Virus record (IMG/VR): IMGVR_UViG_3300046464_000007
Coordinates: 1-32,038 of that record
Length of the DNA: 32,038 nucleotides
Direction: 5' to 3' (one strand)
Source: a virus
This document shows, one piece after another, positions 7,093 to 12,799 of the stretch; the first letter of the stretch is position 1; every line of letters begins with the position of its first letter. The notes under the pieces were generated by a model that searched no databases, was not told where the DNA came from, and worked only from the letters and a program-made list of their open reading frames with translations. The position numbers were made by a program, and so were the translations under genes.

Positions 7093-7447
7093 GTATCTCT
7101 CCATCGTAGTAATATCCTAATTTATTAAGATAATACTCTTTCATCATTTCTCGATCTTCAGGATCAACCCAGCTTATGTCTGCCAACTGCATCTCAGGGG
7201 TTTTATCTCTTAGCCTGTTTTTCTTTTTAGCTAGTGGTGAGCTACCTCCTCGATCTTGCGACCTTGATAACCAACGAACAACGAAGCTCTTTATACCCCT
7301 AGCCGTCTTTCTTTTTGTAGGATTAGCGTCTAACCAAGACTCCATCGCCATTAATTCTTGATGTACATCTACCGCTGGATATGCTCTTTGCCAAGCAATA
7401 ATGTCCGTTTCTTTTGGTTGCCATACCTCTTTAGTGTTTAATAACAT
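7076..7447 (-). CDS. Replication initiation / helicase-loader-like protein (short form)
   Basis: A 123-residue protein with the segment VDVHQELMAMESWLDANP followed by KRKTARGIKSFVVRWLSRSQD. This is the characteristic C-terminal module of phage O-like or DnaT-like replication proteins and helicase loaders. The usual N-terminal winged-helix or DNA-binding domain is missing here and could be supplied by the 88-residue HTH protein that follows. A GGGG ribosome site precedes the ATG. With no helicase or polymerase in the genome, it probably recruits host replication proteins. Confidence 0.72.
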   Translation of the reverse strand: MLLNTKEVWQPKETDIIAWQRAYPAVDVHQELMAMESWLDANPTKRKTARGIKSFVVRWLSRSQDRGGSSPLAKKKNRLRDKTPEMQLADISWVDPEDREMMKEYYLNKLGYYYDGEIHGTVI

Positions 7448-7456
7448 AATTACCCC

Positions 7457-7963
7457 CTATTGGAATTTGTGTTGCATTAACCTTGCCCATAAAGTTTCTA
7501 TTTTAAATAATTCATCATGCTTTAAATATAGCCGGTCGCCATAACCAAAATTGTGACGATGACAATCAGTCTGAAAACTACCTCTATCCATCCAACCATT
7601 AACACGCATTTTGTTTGCATCATCAGTGCGTCCAACAAGTATGGCTATTTGTGATTTAAATTTTTCCATAGAATCGAAAATCAAATTTCCGTACTCATCA
7701 TTAGTAAATTTAACATCTATAGTAAAATCACCGAACCATAAATCTACACCTCCGTCTGTTGCAACATTTACGGTCGGCAAATCTAAGTTAAACAACCTAG
7801 CAATCGCAAACTCTGCTTTGAATCCGTAAACATTAGCCTCAGTTCTTGATTGTTTTTTATTATCAAGCCTTGGCGCAAATCCTTGCATCTCACAAAGTTT
7901 AACAGTGTCAGCACCCATTAATTGGCAAGTGTGAGCATCTTGTTTGCTTAACCTTAATATCAT
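7457..7963 (-). CDS. PD-(D/E)XK nuclease-like protein
   Basis: A 168-residue protein with the PD-(D/E)XK arrangement: Glu51 in GFKAEFAIARLF, Asp74 in TDGGVDLWF and the IDVKFT motif (Asp83, Lys85). Family members are structure-specific or replication-linked endonucleases in phages. The ATG has a consensus AGGAGGT site five bases upstream, and the gene is the first one after the 345-bp non-coding control region. It could act as a resolvase; the exact substrate is unknown. Confidence 0.72.
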   Translation of the reverse strand: MILRLSKQDAHTCQLMGADTVKLCEMQGFAPRLDNKKQSRTEANVYGFKAEFAIARLFNLDLPTVNVATDGGVDLWFGDFTIDVKFTNDEYGNLIFDSMEKFKSQIAILVGRTDDANKMRVNGWMDRGSFQTDCHRHNFGYGDRLYLKHDELFKIETLWARLMQHKFQ

Positions 7964-8308
7964 ATAAACCTCCTACAGTTTTAAATTTACTATGGCTCGG
8001 TCAAGCCTCGCCTGTTGTTAAAATAAATTTCTTGATATTTCTTGATTTTATTAAAAGCACTTTAAACCCTTTTACTTGTCAGAGTAAAATTTACGATCTG
8101 AGGGCTTTGCGACTCAGCGGTTAGTTCGTATTCGTATCGGATATCCAACCTATCCACAATCTAAAACCGATTAAATTGTAGGGCCATGTCTGGAGGGTCA
8201 ACGGCGATCATTCTCGCTCATCACGCTCTGACGTTTAATTTCAGGAGTCCGTCAGCCTCAAGCCCGAATACTTTGTTAATTAAAAAACATCTCAACAAAA
8301 ATGTACAC
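7964..8308. other. 345-bp gene-free segment; candidate replication origin or structured RNA/control region
   Basis: No credible reading frame occurs here. It contains two tandem copies of ATTTCTTGAT (8027-8036, 8037-8046) in a very A/T-rich part. It also has a seven-bp perfect dyad TTTTACT/AGTAAAA (8070-8089), a CTGAG/CTCAG hairpin (8098-8117), a DnaA-box-like CTATCCACA (8150-8158, one mismatch to TTATCCACA) and a CTGACG/CGTCAG hairpin (8228-8255). The middle (about 8090-8260) is richer in G+C than its surroundings. It sits between a Cro-like regulator and replication genes, a usual place for a phage origin. A non-coding RNA is the main alternative. Confidence 0.5.
8027..8046. repeat. Two tandem ATTTCTTGAT repeats
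   Basis: Two perfect, directly adjacent 10-bp copies lie within an A/T-rich stretch of the non-coding segment. They could be duplex-unwinding repeats of an origin or binding sites for the neighbouring regulator. Confidence 0.6.
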
Positions 8309-8521
8309 TTACACTATATAATTAAAAGTTATAAAAGCATCTACGCTTATATCTAAAGCATCACATACACGCTGTATCGTGTGCAGTTTCATGTTAGATT
8401 GAGTGCGCCAGCGCAAAACTTGTTGAGGAGATGTTTTAGCTATTTTAGCAAACTCTACACTGCTAATACCTTTCTGTTCTTGAGCGGCTATAACGCATTT
8501 GCCTACGTGAATTAATTTCAT
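8309..8521 (-). CDS. Cro/CI-like helix-turn-helix regulator
   Basis: A 70-residue protein with a complete HTH (about residues 18-40: GISSVEFAKIAKTSPQQVLRW) and the typical C-terminal helix IQRVCDALDISVDAF of the XRE/Cro family. No oligomerisation or cleavage domain is present, so it resembles Cro rather than a full CI repressor. Upstream lies a GTCACT/AGTGAC dyad (8551-8569), a plausible self-operator, and downstream lies the gene-free segment. In a genome without an integrase, it probably times early transcription rather than maintaining lysogeny. Confidence 0.82.
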   Translation of the reverse strand: MKLIHVGKCVIAAQEQKGISSVEFAKIAKTSPQQVLRWRTQSNMKLHTIQRVCDALDISVDAFITFNYIV

Positions 8522-8550
8522 TAGTTTGAATCCTATGTTATATTTATTGC

Positions 8551-8569
8551 GTCACTTCCCCCGAGTGAC
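8551..8569. promoter_or_regulatory. Inverted repeat upstream of the Cro-like gene, possible operator
   Basis: Perfect six-bp arms GTCACT and AGTGAC are separated by seven bases, 30-48 bp before the regulator start codon. Position and symmetry suit a dimeric HTH protein. It could also form an RNA hairpin in the leader. Confidence 0.45.
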
Positions 8570-8585
8570 TTACCTCCTATGGTTT

Positions 8586-8608
8586 GCCCCCCGAAAGGGG
8601 GGCTTTTT
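8586..8608 (+). terminator. Strong intrinsic terminator in plus orientation
   Basis: GCCCCCC and GGGGGGC form a seven-bp G/C stem with a GAAA tetraloop, followed by TTTTT on the plus strand. Read on the minus strand there is no T run after the stem. It would therefore stop plus-strand transcripts, although all recognised genes lie on the minus strand. Confidence 0.75.
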
Positions 8609-8610
8609 GA

Positions 8611-8901
8611 CTAAAAGGGGATGTCATCAAAGGTATCTTCTGCTACCTGTTGCGGCACACTGGCAGTTTCACCATCAGACCAGAACACTTTTACGTTACC
8701 TAATATTTTAGGACGATCACCACCTGCATCACGCTCTTCTTTGGTTTGTGAATGTGATATAAAACCATTGTTCTCATACTCATCCTGATTATCTAGATCT
8801 ACGAATGTCGTCATATCTAAATAAACCCCTTTTGCTCCTTTGTATAACTTAGACTTATCAATCTTGCTTACATCTATCCTTACGCTTAATCCTACTTTCA
8901 T
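8611..8901 (-). CDS. Putative single-stranded DNA-binding protein
   Basis: A 96-residue protein that is beta-rich in its first part (MKVGLSVRIDVSK, GVYLDMTTFVDLD) and ends DTFDDIPF. The acidic C-terminal DDIPF tail is the hallmark by which bacterial SSBs recruit partner proteins. Size and start differ from standard OB-fold SSBs, so this is a small phage-type SSB-like protein by inference. It is ATGA-coupled to the exonuclease gene, completing an annealing protein, exonuclease and SSB set. Confidence 0.72.
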   Translation of the reverse strand: MKVGLSVRIDVSKIDKSKLYKGAKGVYLDMTTFVDLDNQDEYENNGFISHSQTKEERDAGGDRPKILGNVKVFWSDGETASVPQQVAEDTFDDIPF

Positions 8902-9497
8902 TTTAACTTCTCCACTTGGTTTAAAATTTGACTTACAGCCGCATTAACTTCAGCGGCTAACTTTGCGATGTATTCGTCATCGCGTTTAACGCGCACAAGA
9001 ACGTGCCGCATTTTTGGATGATAGGCAAAAAAGTCCCACCAATCACGTTGAGTAATCCACATACAACCTTGAATTTGTTGCCAGTATTTCCTAACACCGA
9101 CTTGATCATCTGCCAGATAACTAACCATCGTTTTAGGCGCAGGACATTTAATCTCTAAACCGCCATCACCATTAATTAGGCCATCAGGTGAACAGCCAAA
9201 CTCAAAGCTAGGGTCTACAATAAAGCCAGTTTCTATAACCTCATTATCGGTTATAAACTCATACGCCTCTCTAGCCTCTGGTTCTAACTTAGTCCCACGC
9301 TCCATCCATTCAGTAACATGAAAAGGGGTGGATTCACCTGTAAGACGTTCTGCAATTAGTTCGTGAATATATCCACTAGCAGAACTTGACGGCTTACCAG
9401 TTGCAGTAATCAGCTTAGAAAAGCCACTGGCAGATGGCCTACCCAATCGAGCGGCAAGCCATTTCTCAGTCCCTTGTTCATGCTCAAAAATTATAAT
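8898..9497 (-). CDS. YqaJ/lambda-type recombination exonuclease
   Basis: Processive 5'-3' exonuclease that makes single strands for the annealing protein. Seen: the family N-terminus EQGTEKWLAARLGRPSAS, then ERGTKLEPEAREAYE, SPDG and the catalytic LEIKCP motif. The first ordinary start in frame is TTG at 9446, but that would cut off EQGTEKWLAAR, which the family needs. The open frame extends back to a TAA at 9510-9512 without ATG, GTG or TTG. An AAGGAAAG ribosome site points to ATT at 9497. The N-terminus is therefore uncertain; the function is not. Confidence 0.83.
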   Translation of the reverse strand: MIIFEHEQGTEKWLAARLGRPSASGFSKLITATGKPSSSASGYIHELIAERLTGESTPFHVTEWMERGTKLEPEAREAYEFITDNEVIETGFIVDPSFEFGCSPDGLINGDGGLEIKCPAPKTMVSYLADDQVGVRKYWQQIQGCMWITQRDWWDFFAYHPKMRHVLVRVKRDDEYIAKLAAEVNAAVSQILNQVEKLK

Positions 9498-9705
9498 GAG
9501 TTCTTTCCTTTACAATTTGTGCGTGTATTTCCCTGTTACATTGATTCGCGTATTTTTTTGTAGGGATAAAAGCGATAACATAAGTATGGCAATTAACGCA
9601 CCCACCCTCCAAAACACACTCATAATCTGGGCTGTCAGATAAACCTTGATTTGCACCTAAGCTATCACCGCAGTCTGGACATATGATCTCTATATGCTTT
9701 CTCAC
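9484..9705 (-). CDS. Small zinc-finger protein
   Basis: A 73-residue protein with CPDC (residues 9-12) and a second knuckle, CVNCHTY, near residues 36-42, suggesting a zinc ribbon. It starts with GTG overlapping the annealing-protein stop (GTGA), and its C-terminal codons overlap the start of the exonuclease reading frame. Being inside the recombination set suggests a helper role, but no specific function is recognised. Confidence 0.68.
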   Translation of the reverse strand: MRKHIEIICPDCGDSLGANQGLSDSPDYECVLEGGCVNCHTYVIAFIPTKKYANQCNREIHAQIVKERTHYNF

Positions 9706-10259
9706 TTCTTAGCCTCTAACGCGGCAATCACTCTGTCGTAATTACTGGCTAAAACTTGATCAATATTTTCTACCTTAAGCCACTCTAAAAACCTAGCCTT
9801 ATCTGATTTTGTTTCATTAAGTAATTTTTTAATAGCAATTATTTGATCTTCACTAACCGTTGCTTTAACTACTGCCTCTGGTAAATCTTCACCTGCGTAG
9901 ATGTAGTGGCCTAATCCAAACATTGCAAAGCACTTTGTTAAACAGCGCATCTTGGATGAGTTAATTGCAAACTTATCAGGGTTGGATATTGCTTTGTTAC
10001 GGTGATCCATGACTGGCAACCACATATTCCTAACCATGGACTGATCTTTTTCAGTTAATAAAACACTGCACCTAATTTCTACCGTCCCAGTTTCATTACA
10101 TTTATCCTCCTCAAAGGTGTAATGTATGTCAGGATAATGCTCCATCATAATGCCGTAAGCCCAAGCCCATGACAGATAAGACAGCTTGCCTTTTTTCTCA
10201 ATATGATCTGACACATCAACAGCAGATAAAGTCTGCCAAACTTCTTTAGATAAATTCAT
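9702..10259 (-). CDS. Single-strand annealing protein, DUF1071/Sak type
   Basis: A 185-residue protein with the DUF1071 (SSAP_Sak) pattern: KLSYLSWAWAYGIMMEHYPD (25-44), MWLPVMDHRNKAI (79-91), MRCLTKCFAMFGLG (104-117) and YAGEDLPE (121-128). The family anneals complementary single strands in phage recombination and, with an exonuclease and SSB, forms a Red-like system, which is what the neighbours encode. A consensus AGGAGGT ribosome site lies six bases upstream of the ATG. The C-terminal part from about residue 130 is a helical tail typical for partner binding. Confidence 0.88.
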   Translation of the reverse strand: MNLSKEVWQTLSAVDVSDHIEKKGKLSYLSWAWAYGIMMEHYPDIHYTFEEDKCNETGTVEIRCSVLLTEKDQSMVRNMWLPVMDHRNKAISNPDKFAINSSKMRCLTKCFAMFGLGHYIYAGEDLPEAVVKATVSEDQIIAIKKLLNETKSDKARFLEWLKVENIDQVLASNYDRVIAALEAKK

Positions 10260-10401
10260 GTTGACCTCCTACAGTCTCTTGTTTTGCGTACTGCTCACCA
10301 TAACCTAGTTCGTAAGCCTCTGATTGACCCTCTAAGGCAGGGTAGCCAAGAACGCAGTCATACTCACCGCGCTCATAGTCGTTTAACTCGTTGATATTCA
10401 T
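10246..10401 (-). CDS. Small phage protein (51 residues)
   Basis: The product begins MNINELNDYERGEYDCVLG and contains ALEGQSEAYELGYGEQYAK, a compact aromatic and acidic pattern repeated in many small phage proteins of unknown function. Its ATG overlaps the upstream TAA (TAATG) with AGGAGGTAGCG as ribosome site. It ends 14 nt into the annealing-protein gene, so it probably couples translation of the recombination genes to the early promoter. Confidence 0.68.
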   Translation of the reverse strand: MNINELNDYERGEYDCVLGYPALEGQSEAYELGYGEQYAKQETVGGQHEFI

Positions 10402-10640
10402 TACGCTACCTCCTGATCGTACCAAGCTAAAGTCCCGTAAGATGGCTTGCGCCCTTTAAACTCTTCCAGCCAACGATCCAGAGTAAAATCGTTAAGTTTG
10501 TAAACGGCTACAGTAGCAAGATCCAGATAGCTCATGTCAGTAGGGTGTACCCAGTAAAAGTATCCGTTACCTTTTTCTAATTCCCAACCAGCCTCTATCT
10601 CTTGAACTGCTTTGTTAATTTTTTTAGTAGTTAATTTCAT
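10401..10640 (-). CDS. Small early hypothetical protein
   Basis: A 79-residue protein starting MKLTTKKINKAVQEIEAGWELEKGNGYF, with many aromatic residues (YFYWVHP, WLEEF, LAWYD). No known domain is recognised. It is the first gene after promoter copy A and thus probably one of the first phage proteins made. Its last codons contain the AGGAGG ribosome site for the next gene. It has the same length and the same 3' border as the 79-residue gene at 4157-4396, but the two proteins do not look alike. Confidence 0.68.
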   Translation of the reverse strand: MKLTTKKINKAVQEIEAGWELEKGNGYFYWVHPTDMSYLDLATVAVYKLNDFTLDRWLEEFKGRKPSYGTLAWYDQEVA

Positions 10641-10658
10641 TTTTATTGCCCTTGTTTT

Positions 10659-10717
10659 ATTGATTGAGTTTACATTATGGACTATGCAATCTTAAATGTA
10701 AACTGTTTTGTTAATTA
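10659..10717 (-). promoter_or_regulatory. Early promoter with palindromic operator, copy A
   Basis: On the minus strand TTTACA (10702-10697) and CATAAT (10679-10674) are spaced 17 bp apart. Perfect nine-bp inverted arms AGTTTACAT (10704-10696) and ATGTAAACT (10675-10667) overlap both boxes, so a dimeric regulator bound here would block polymerase. The same borders at the same spacing occur at 4413-4471. Confidence 0.75.
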
Positions 10718-10725
10718 TTTATACG

Positions 10726-10751
10726 AAAAAATGCCCCGACTAGCGAGGCAT
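10726..10751 (-). terminator. Intrinsic terminator after the lysis genes
   Basis: On the minus strand ATGCCTCG pairs with CGGGGCAT (one G-T pair) around a CTAGT loop and is followed by TTTTT. It lies seven bases after the endolysin stop codon and directly before promoter copy A, separating late from early transcription. Confidence 0.85.
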
Positions 10752-10757
10752 ATGGAT

Positions 10758-11141
10758 TTAGTAAGACCAAATAGAGGAGGGGAAACCATCCTCTTGTGTG
10801 CAAACATCTAAGTGGATAAATCTGCCAGTGCCTTTTTGCTGTACACCGATTCTTTTAACACCATGCTTCTGTGCCACTCTAATGATCTCTAAGGCGTTTT
10901 CCCCAGAACATAATATATCTACTGCCTTTCCGTATGTATGCGATCCTAGACGCTCTTTACGCGCTTCTATGGGGTGTTCTGGTGAACGATAAGCACTAGA
11001 CAGGGGAAAGCTAAATCCACACTCGTGTCTTATCTCGTTTAACATTTTTAGGAAGTCAGGGTCAAACCCTTCTTCTCCTGTTGCTTTGCATTTTAATTCT
11101 TTAGGTTTAAAGTAATTCAGTGTTTCTTTTTTCTTAGTCAT
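10758..11141 (-). CDS. Endolysin, peptidase M15 family (VanY-like)
   Basis: Zinc peptidase that cuts peptide cross-links of peptidoglycan at lysis. The 127-residue protein shows the M15 motifs SSAYRSPEHP (48-57), GSHTYGKAVD (66-75, with ligands His68 and Asp75) and FIHLDV (108-113, with ligand His110). No signal peptide is present, so release through the holin is expected. It is ATGA-coupled to the holin gene and followed by a terminator. The length is usual for phage M15 lysins. Confidence 0.92.
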   Translation of the reverse strand: MTKKKETLNYFKPKELKCKATGEEGFDPDFLKMLNEIRHECGFSFPLSSAYRSPEHPIEARKERLGSHTYGKAVDILCSGENALEIIRVAQKHGVKRIGVQQKGTGRFIHLDVCTQEDGFPSSIWSY

Positions 11142-11515
11142 TTTCCGACTCCTTTTATGCGCTCTGCGCTACGTAATCCACCAAGACCTAACATACCCAT
11201 CAAGACAGGTAGCATAACAGATGTATCAGCTTGTGGGATATCTACACCAAAACCAGCGGCTAAAGGTGAGACTAGGAAGTTGACTGCGAATCCGAGGACA
11301 CAGACCCACCCTGTTGCTGGTCGCCAGCTAGATTGAAACCAGTTGCCTTTAGCTTCTGCTTTGTTGAGCTCAATCTGAGCGACTGCGAGTTCCTGCGCGT
11401 GGCGTTCAGAAAGCGTTGAGAGTTCAAAAGCAATCTTCTGTTTTTCGGAGGCATCAGGTATCCATTTGTCAAGCAAACCAGTAACTGGCTGAATAAGGGA
11501 GGTTAAAAGATCCAT
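11138..11515 (-). CDS. Holin, three-transmembrane GTA type
   Basis: A 125-residue protein. The N-terminal helix region (MDLLTSLIQPVTGLLDKW) and a coiled amphipathic part are followed by SSWRPATGWVCVLGFAVNFLV and a second hydrophobic segment, MLPVLMGMLGLGGL. The WRP motif before the first span is typical of the GTA_holin_3TM family. I chose ATG 11515 because it forms TAATG with the upstream stop; the longer frame from 11569 would begin inside that gene. It permits endolysin access to the cell wall. Confidence 0.85.
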   Translation of the reverse strand: MDLLTSLIQPVTGLLDKWIPDASEKQKIAFELSTLSERHAQELAVAQIELNKAEAKGNWFQSSWRPATGWVCVLGFAVNFLVSPLAAGFGVDIPQADTSVMLPVLMGMLGLGGLRSAERIKGVGK

Positions 11516-11718
11516 TACATTATCTTCTCTAATACGAATAGACCAATGATGAGGGGGTACATACCCCACAGCATCATCTCAGTCTTTTTAAACCTAATAG
11601 AACCCTCATCAAGGCGCTTCTCAATAGATTGGAACTTCATCTCTATAGCTTCCATTCTTACCGCACATTCACGCTCATGCGCCTCAAGTTTTAAAAGTGC
11701 CTCTTTGACAGTTGCCAT
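11515..11718 (-). CDS. XhlA-like coiled-coil and tail-anchored membrane protein
   Basis: A 67-residue protein with a charged coiled coil (about residues 5-46, MEAIEMKFQSIEKRLDEG) and a C-terminal membrane span, MLWGMYPLIIGLFVLE. This is the layout of haemolysin XhlA-type phage lysis accessories, which sit in the membrane and can assist the holin. Both ends are TAATG-coupled to neighbours. Family membership is by topology rather than by a diagnostic motif. Confidence 0.7.
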   Translation of the reverse strand: MATVKEALLKLEAHERECAVRMEAIEMKFQSIEKRLDEGSIRFKKTEMMLWGMYPLIIGLFVLEKIM

Positions 11719-11942
11719 TAGTTTTCCTCGTCTACCGCTTCATCAGTTTCTAACTGTTGTGTTAGCATATTCATAAATGCATCACGGCCAACACTTAACT
11801 GATCTAAGTTAAAACGAGTGCTTGCTATCTTTCTGTCTAAGTCAGCAACATGATTAACCATTGCTTGTTGTTCTTCAGACATATCTTCTAGGGTGTAATC
11901 TACATCATTGATCGTAATGGGAGTTGTTTTTTTCTCGCCCAT
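11718..11942 (-). CDS. DUF6447-like coiled-coil protein
   Basis: A 74-residue protein. The start MGEKKTTPITINDVDYTLED resembles the DUF6447 pattern (short beta hairpin with INGxxY-like turn), followed by the coiled-coil helix MSEEQQAMVNHVADLDRKIA. It is common near lysis genes of aquatic phages, with no known activity. A consensus AAGGAG ribosome site precedes the ATG. Confidence 0.7.
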   Translation of the reverse strand: MGEKKTTPITINDVDYTLEDMSEEQQAMVNHVADLDRKIASTRFNLDQLSVGRDAFMNMLTQQLETDEAVDEEN

Positions 11943-11974
11943 GTTAATCTCCTTTAGGTTAGTGAACTTCTATT

Positions 11975-12073
11975 TTAAAAAAATACTGCATATAGTGCAA
12001 ACCCAAAAATTACAAGGGCTAATACAAGACCCAACCATGTTGCGCTGTCCGACCAATCTTGACCTGAAATCAT
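11975..12073 (-). CDS. Micro membrane protein (32 residues)
   Basis: The product starts MISGQDWSDSATWLGLVL and continues as one hydrophobic span ending in YAVFF. Its ATG overlaps the upstream stop (ATGA). Position in the lysis cluster suggests a holin or antiholin helper, but this is inference from topology alone. Confidence 0.6.
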   Translation of the reverse strand: MISGQDWSDSATWLGLVLALVIFGFALYAVFF

Positions 12074-12312
12074 TCAAATATCTCCGTTGTTTGAGGGTCT
12101 ACATATTTAGGTTTACAATAAGCTCTTACAGGTACAGGAAATGCTTTTTTAAACGTAATTCCTGCTGTACCCTCAATGCCTTGTAGGCTAATACTTCGGG
12201 CAAAGTATGTGCATTTATTTACATCAGCCCACACACCATATTCTTCTGTCTCTATAACAAGACTGTCAGCAGTCAGCGTTTCAAGCATTAATGCAAACAC
12301 CAACTGTTTCAC
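12070..12312 (-). CDS. Small cysteine-containing exported-type protein
   Basis: An 80-residue protein starting (GTG) MKQLVFALMLETLTADSL, a short hydrophobic N-terminus like a weak signal sequence. WADVNKCTYFARSI and VRAYCKPKYVDP follow, with two cysteines that could pair outside the cytoplasm. It is GTGA-coupled to the preceding 63-residue gene, which shares the MKxxVFAL start and a similar two-cysteine layout, so the pair may be diverged duplicates. Function unknown; the lysis region suggests a periplasmic role. Confidence 0.62.
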   Translation of the reverse strand: MKQLVFALMLETLTADSLVIETEEYGVWADVNKCTYFARSISLQGIEGTAGITFKKAFPVPVRAYCKPKYVDPQTTEIFE

Positions 12313-12500
12313 CTAATAACCTTGTCCTTTACATCAACCCATTGAACCTGACAACGACAGTCTACAGGCTCGTACTTATTACTGGGTCTTGATAGTTCTT
12401 GACACATATAAATACAGTGTGACTTCTTTAAATAATAAAGTGTCTGCTCATCAACTACTTCGCCATTGACAAAGAATAGAAGGGCAAACACCATTTTCAT
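12309..12500 (-). CDS. Small cysteine-rich exported-type protein
   Basis: A 63-residue protein. MKMVFALLFFVNGEVV resembles a short signal or anchor, followed by KKSHCIYMCQELSRP and VDCRCQVQWVDV, four cysteines in all. This suggests disulphides in the periplasm. It sits ATGA-coupled to the upstream membrane protein and GTGA-coupled to the related 80-residue protein. It could be a spanin-like or envelope-acting accessory; no lipobox is visible. Confidence 0.62.
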   Translation of the reverse strand: MKMVFALLFFVNGEVVDEQTLYYLKKSHCIYMCQELSRPSNKYEPVDCRCQVQWVDVKDKVIR

Positions 12501-12799
12501 TGTTTAGCCAGTAGTGCCTGTACTAACGCAGAGATTTGATCGTTAGTCTTTTCCTGTATCTTCTCTTGTCTAGCCAATGACTCTACAATTGCATCAACCT
12601 TAGTCTCTGTTACAGCTTGTGCTTGTCCGTTTTCAGCGGCCTTCTTAGCAGTCTCTTTAACTATGACTTCGATTCTTTTAACTTCCTTAGTCGTAGTCTC
12701 TGCATTAGCCTGTGCCGCACCGTAAGAGATAGCACCGACAAACAAACTAACTACTAATGGAATAGCCCAAGTTGGAATGACAATACCTTTATCACTCAT
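12497..12799 (-). CDS. Membrane-anchored coiled-coil protein
   Basis: A 100-residue protein with one N-terminal span (IPTWAIPLVVSLFVGAISYG, residues 8-27) followed by a long charged helix (TTKEVKRIEVIVKETAKKAA) to the end, predicting a type II coiled coil. This shape fits an i-spanin-like or holin accessory protein in the lysis cluster. ATG 12799 overlaps the upstream stop (ATGA) and is preferred over an in-frame TTG at 12805. Confidence 0.66.
   Translation of the reverse strand: MSDKGIVIPTWAIPLVVSLFVGAISYGAAQANAETTTKEVKRIEVIVKETAKKAAENGQAQAVTETKVDAIVESLARQEKIQEKTNDQISALVQALLAKQ

Noticed and set aside
8309-8521. Temperate lifestyle suggested by the Cro-like regulator
   Set aside because: No integrase, excisionase, partition pair or full-length repressor is visible. 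The ParB-like protein has no ParA partner and sits with packaging genes.
8526-8711. Plus-strand frame running through the plus-oriented terminator
   Set aside because: Translation would pass through the terminator hairpin, and most of it is antisense to the SSB-like gene. It does not explain the terminator.
11138-11569. Longer holin start at 11569
   Set aside because: The extra 18 residues are polar, lie wholly inside the upstream gene, and the ATG at 11515 has a TAATG junction and better fits the family.
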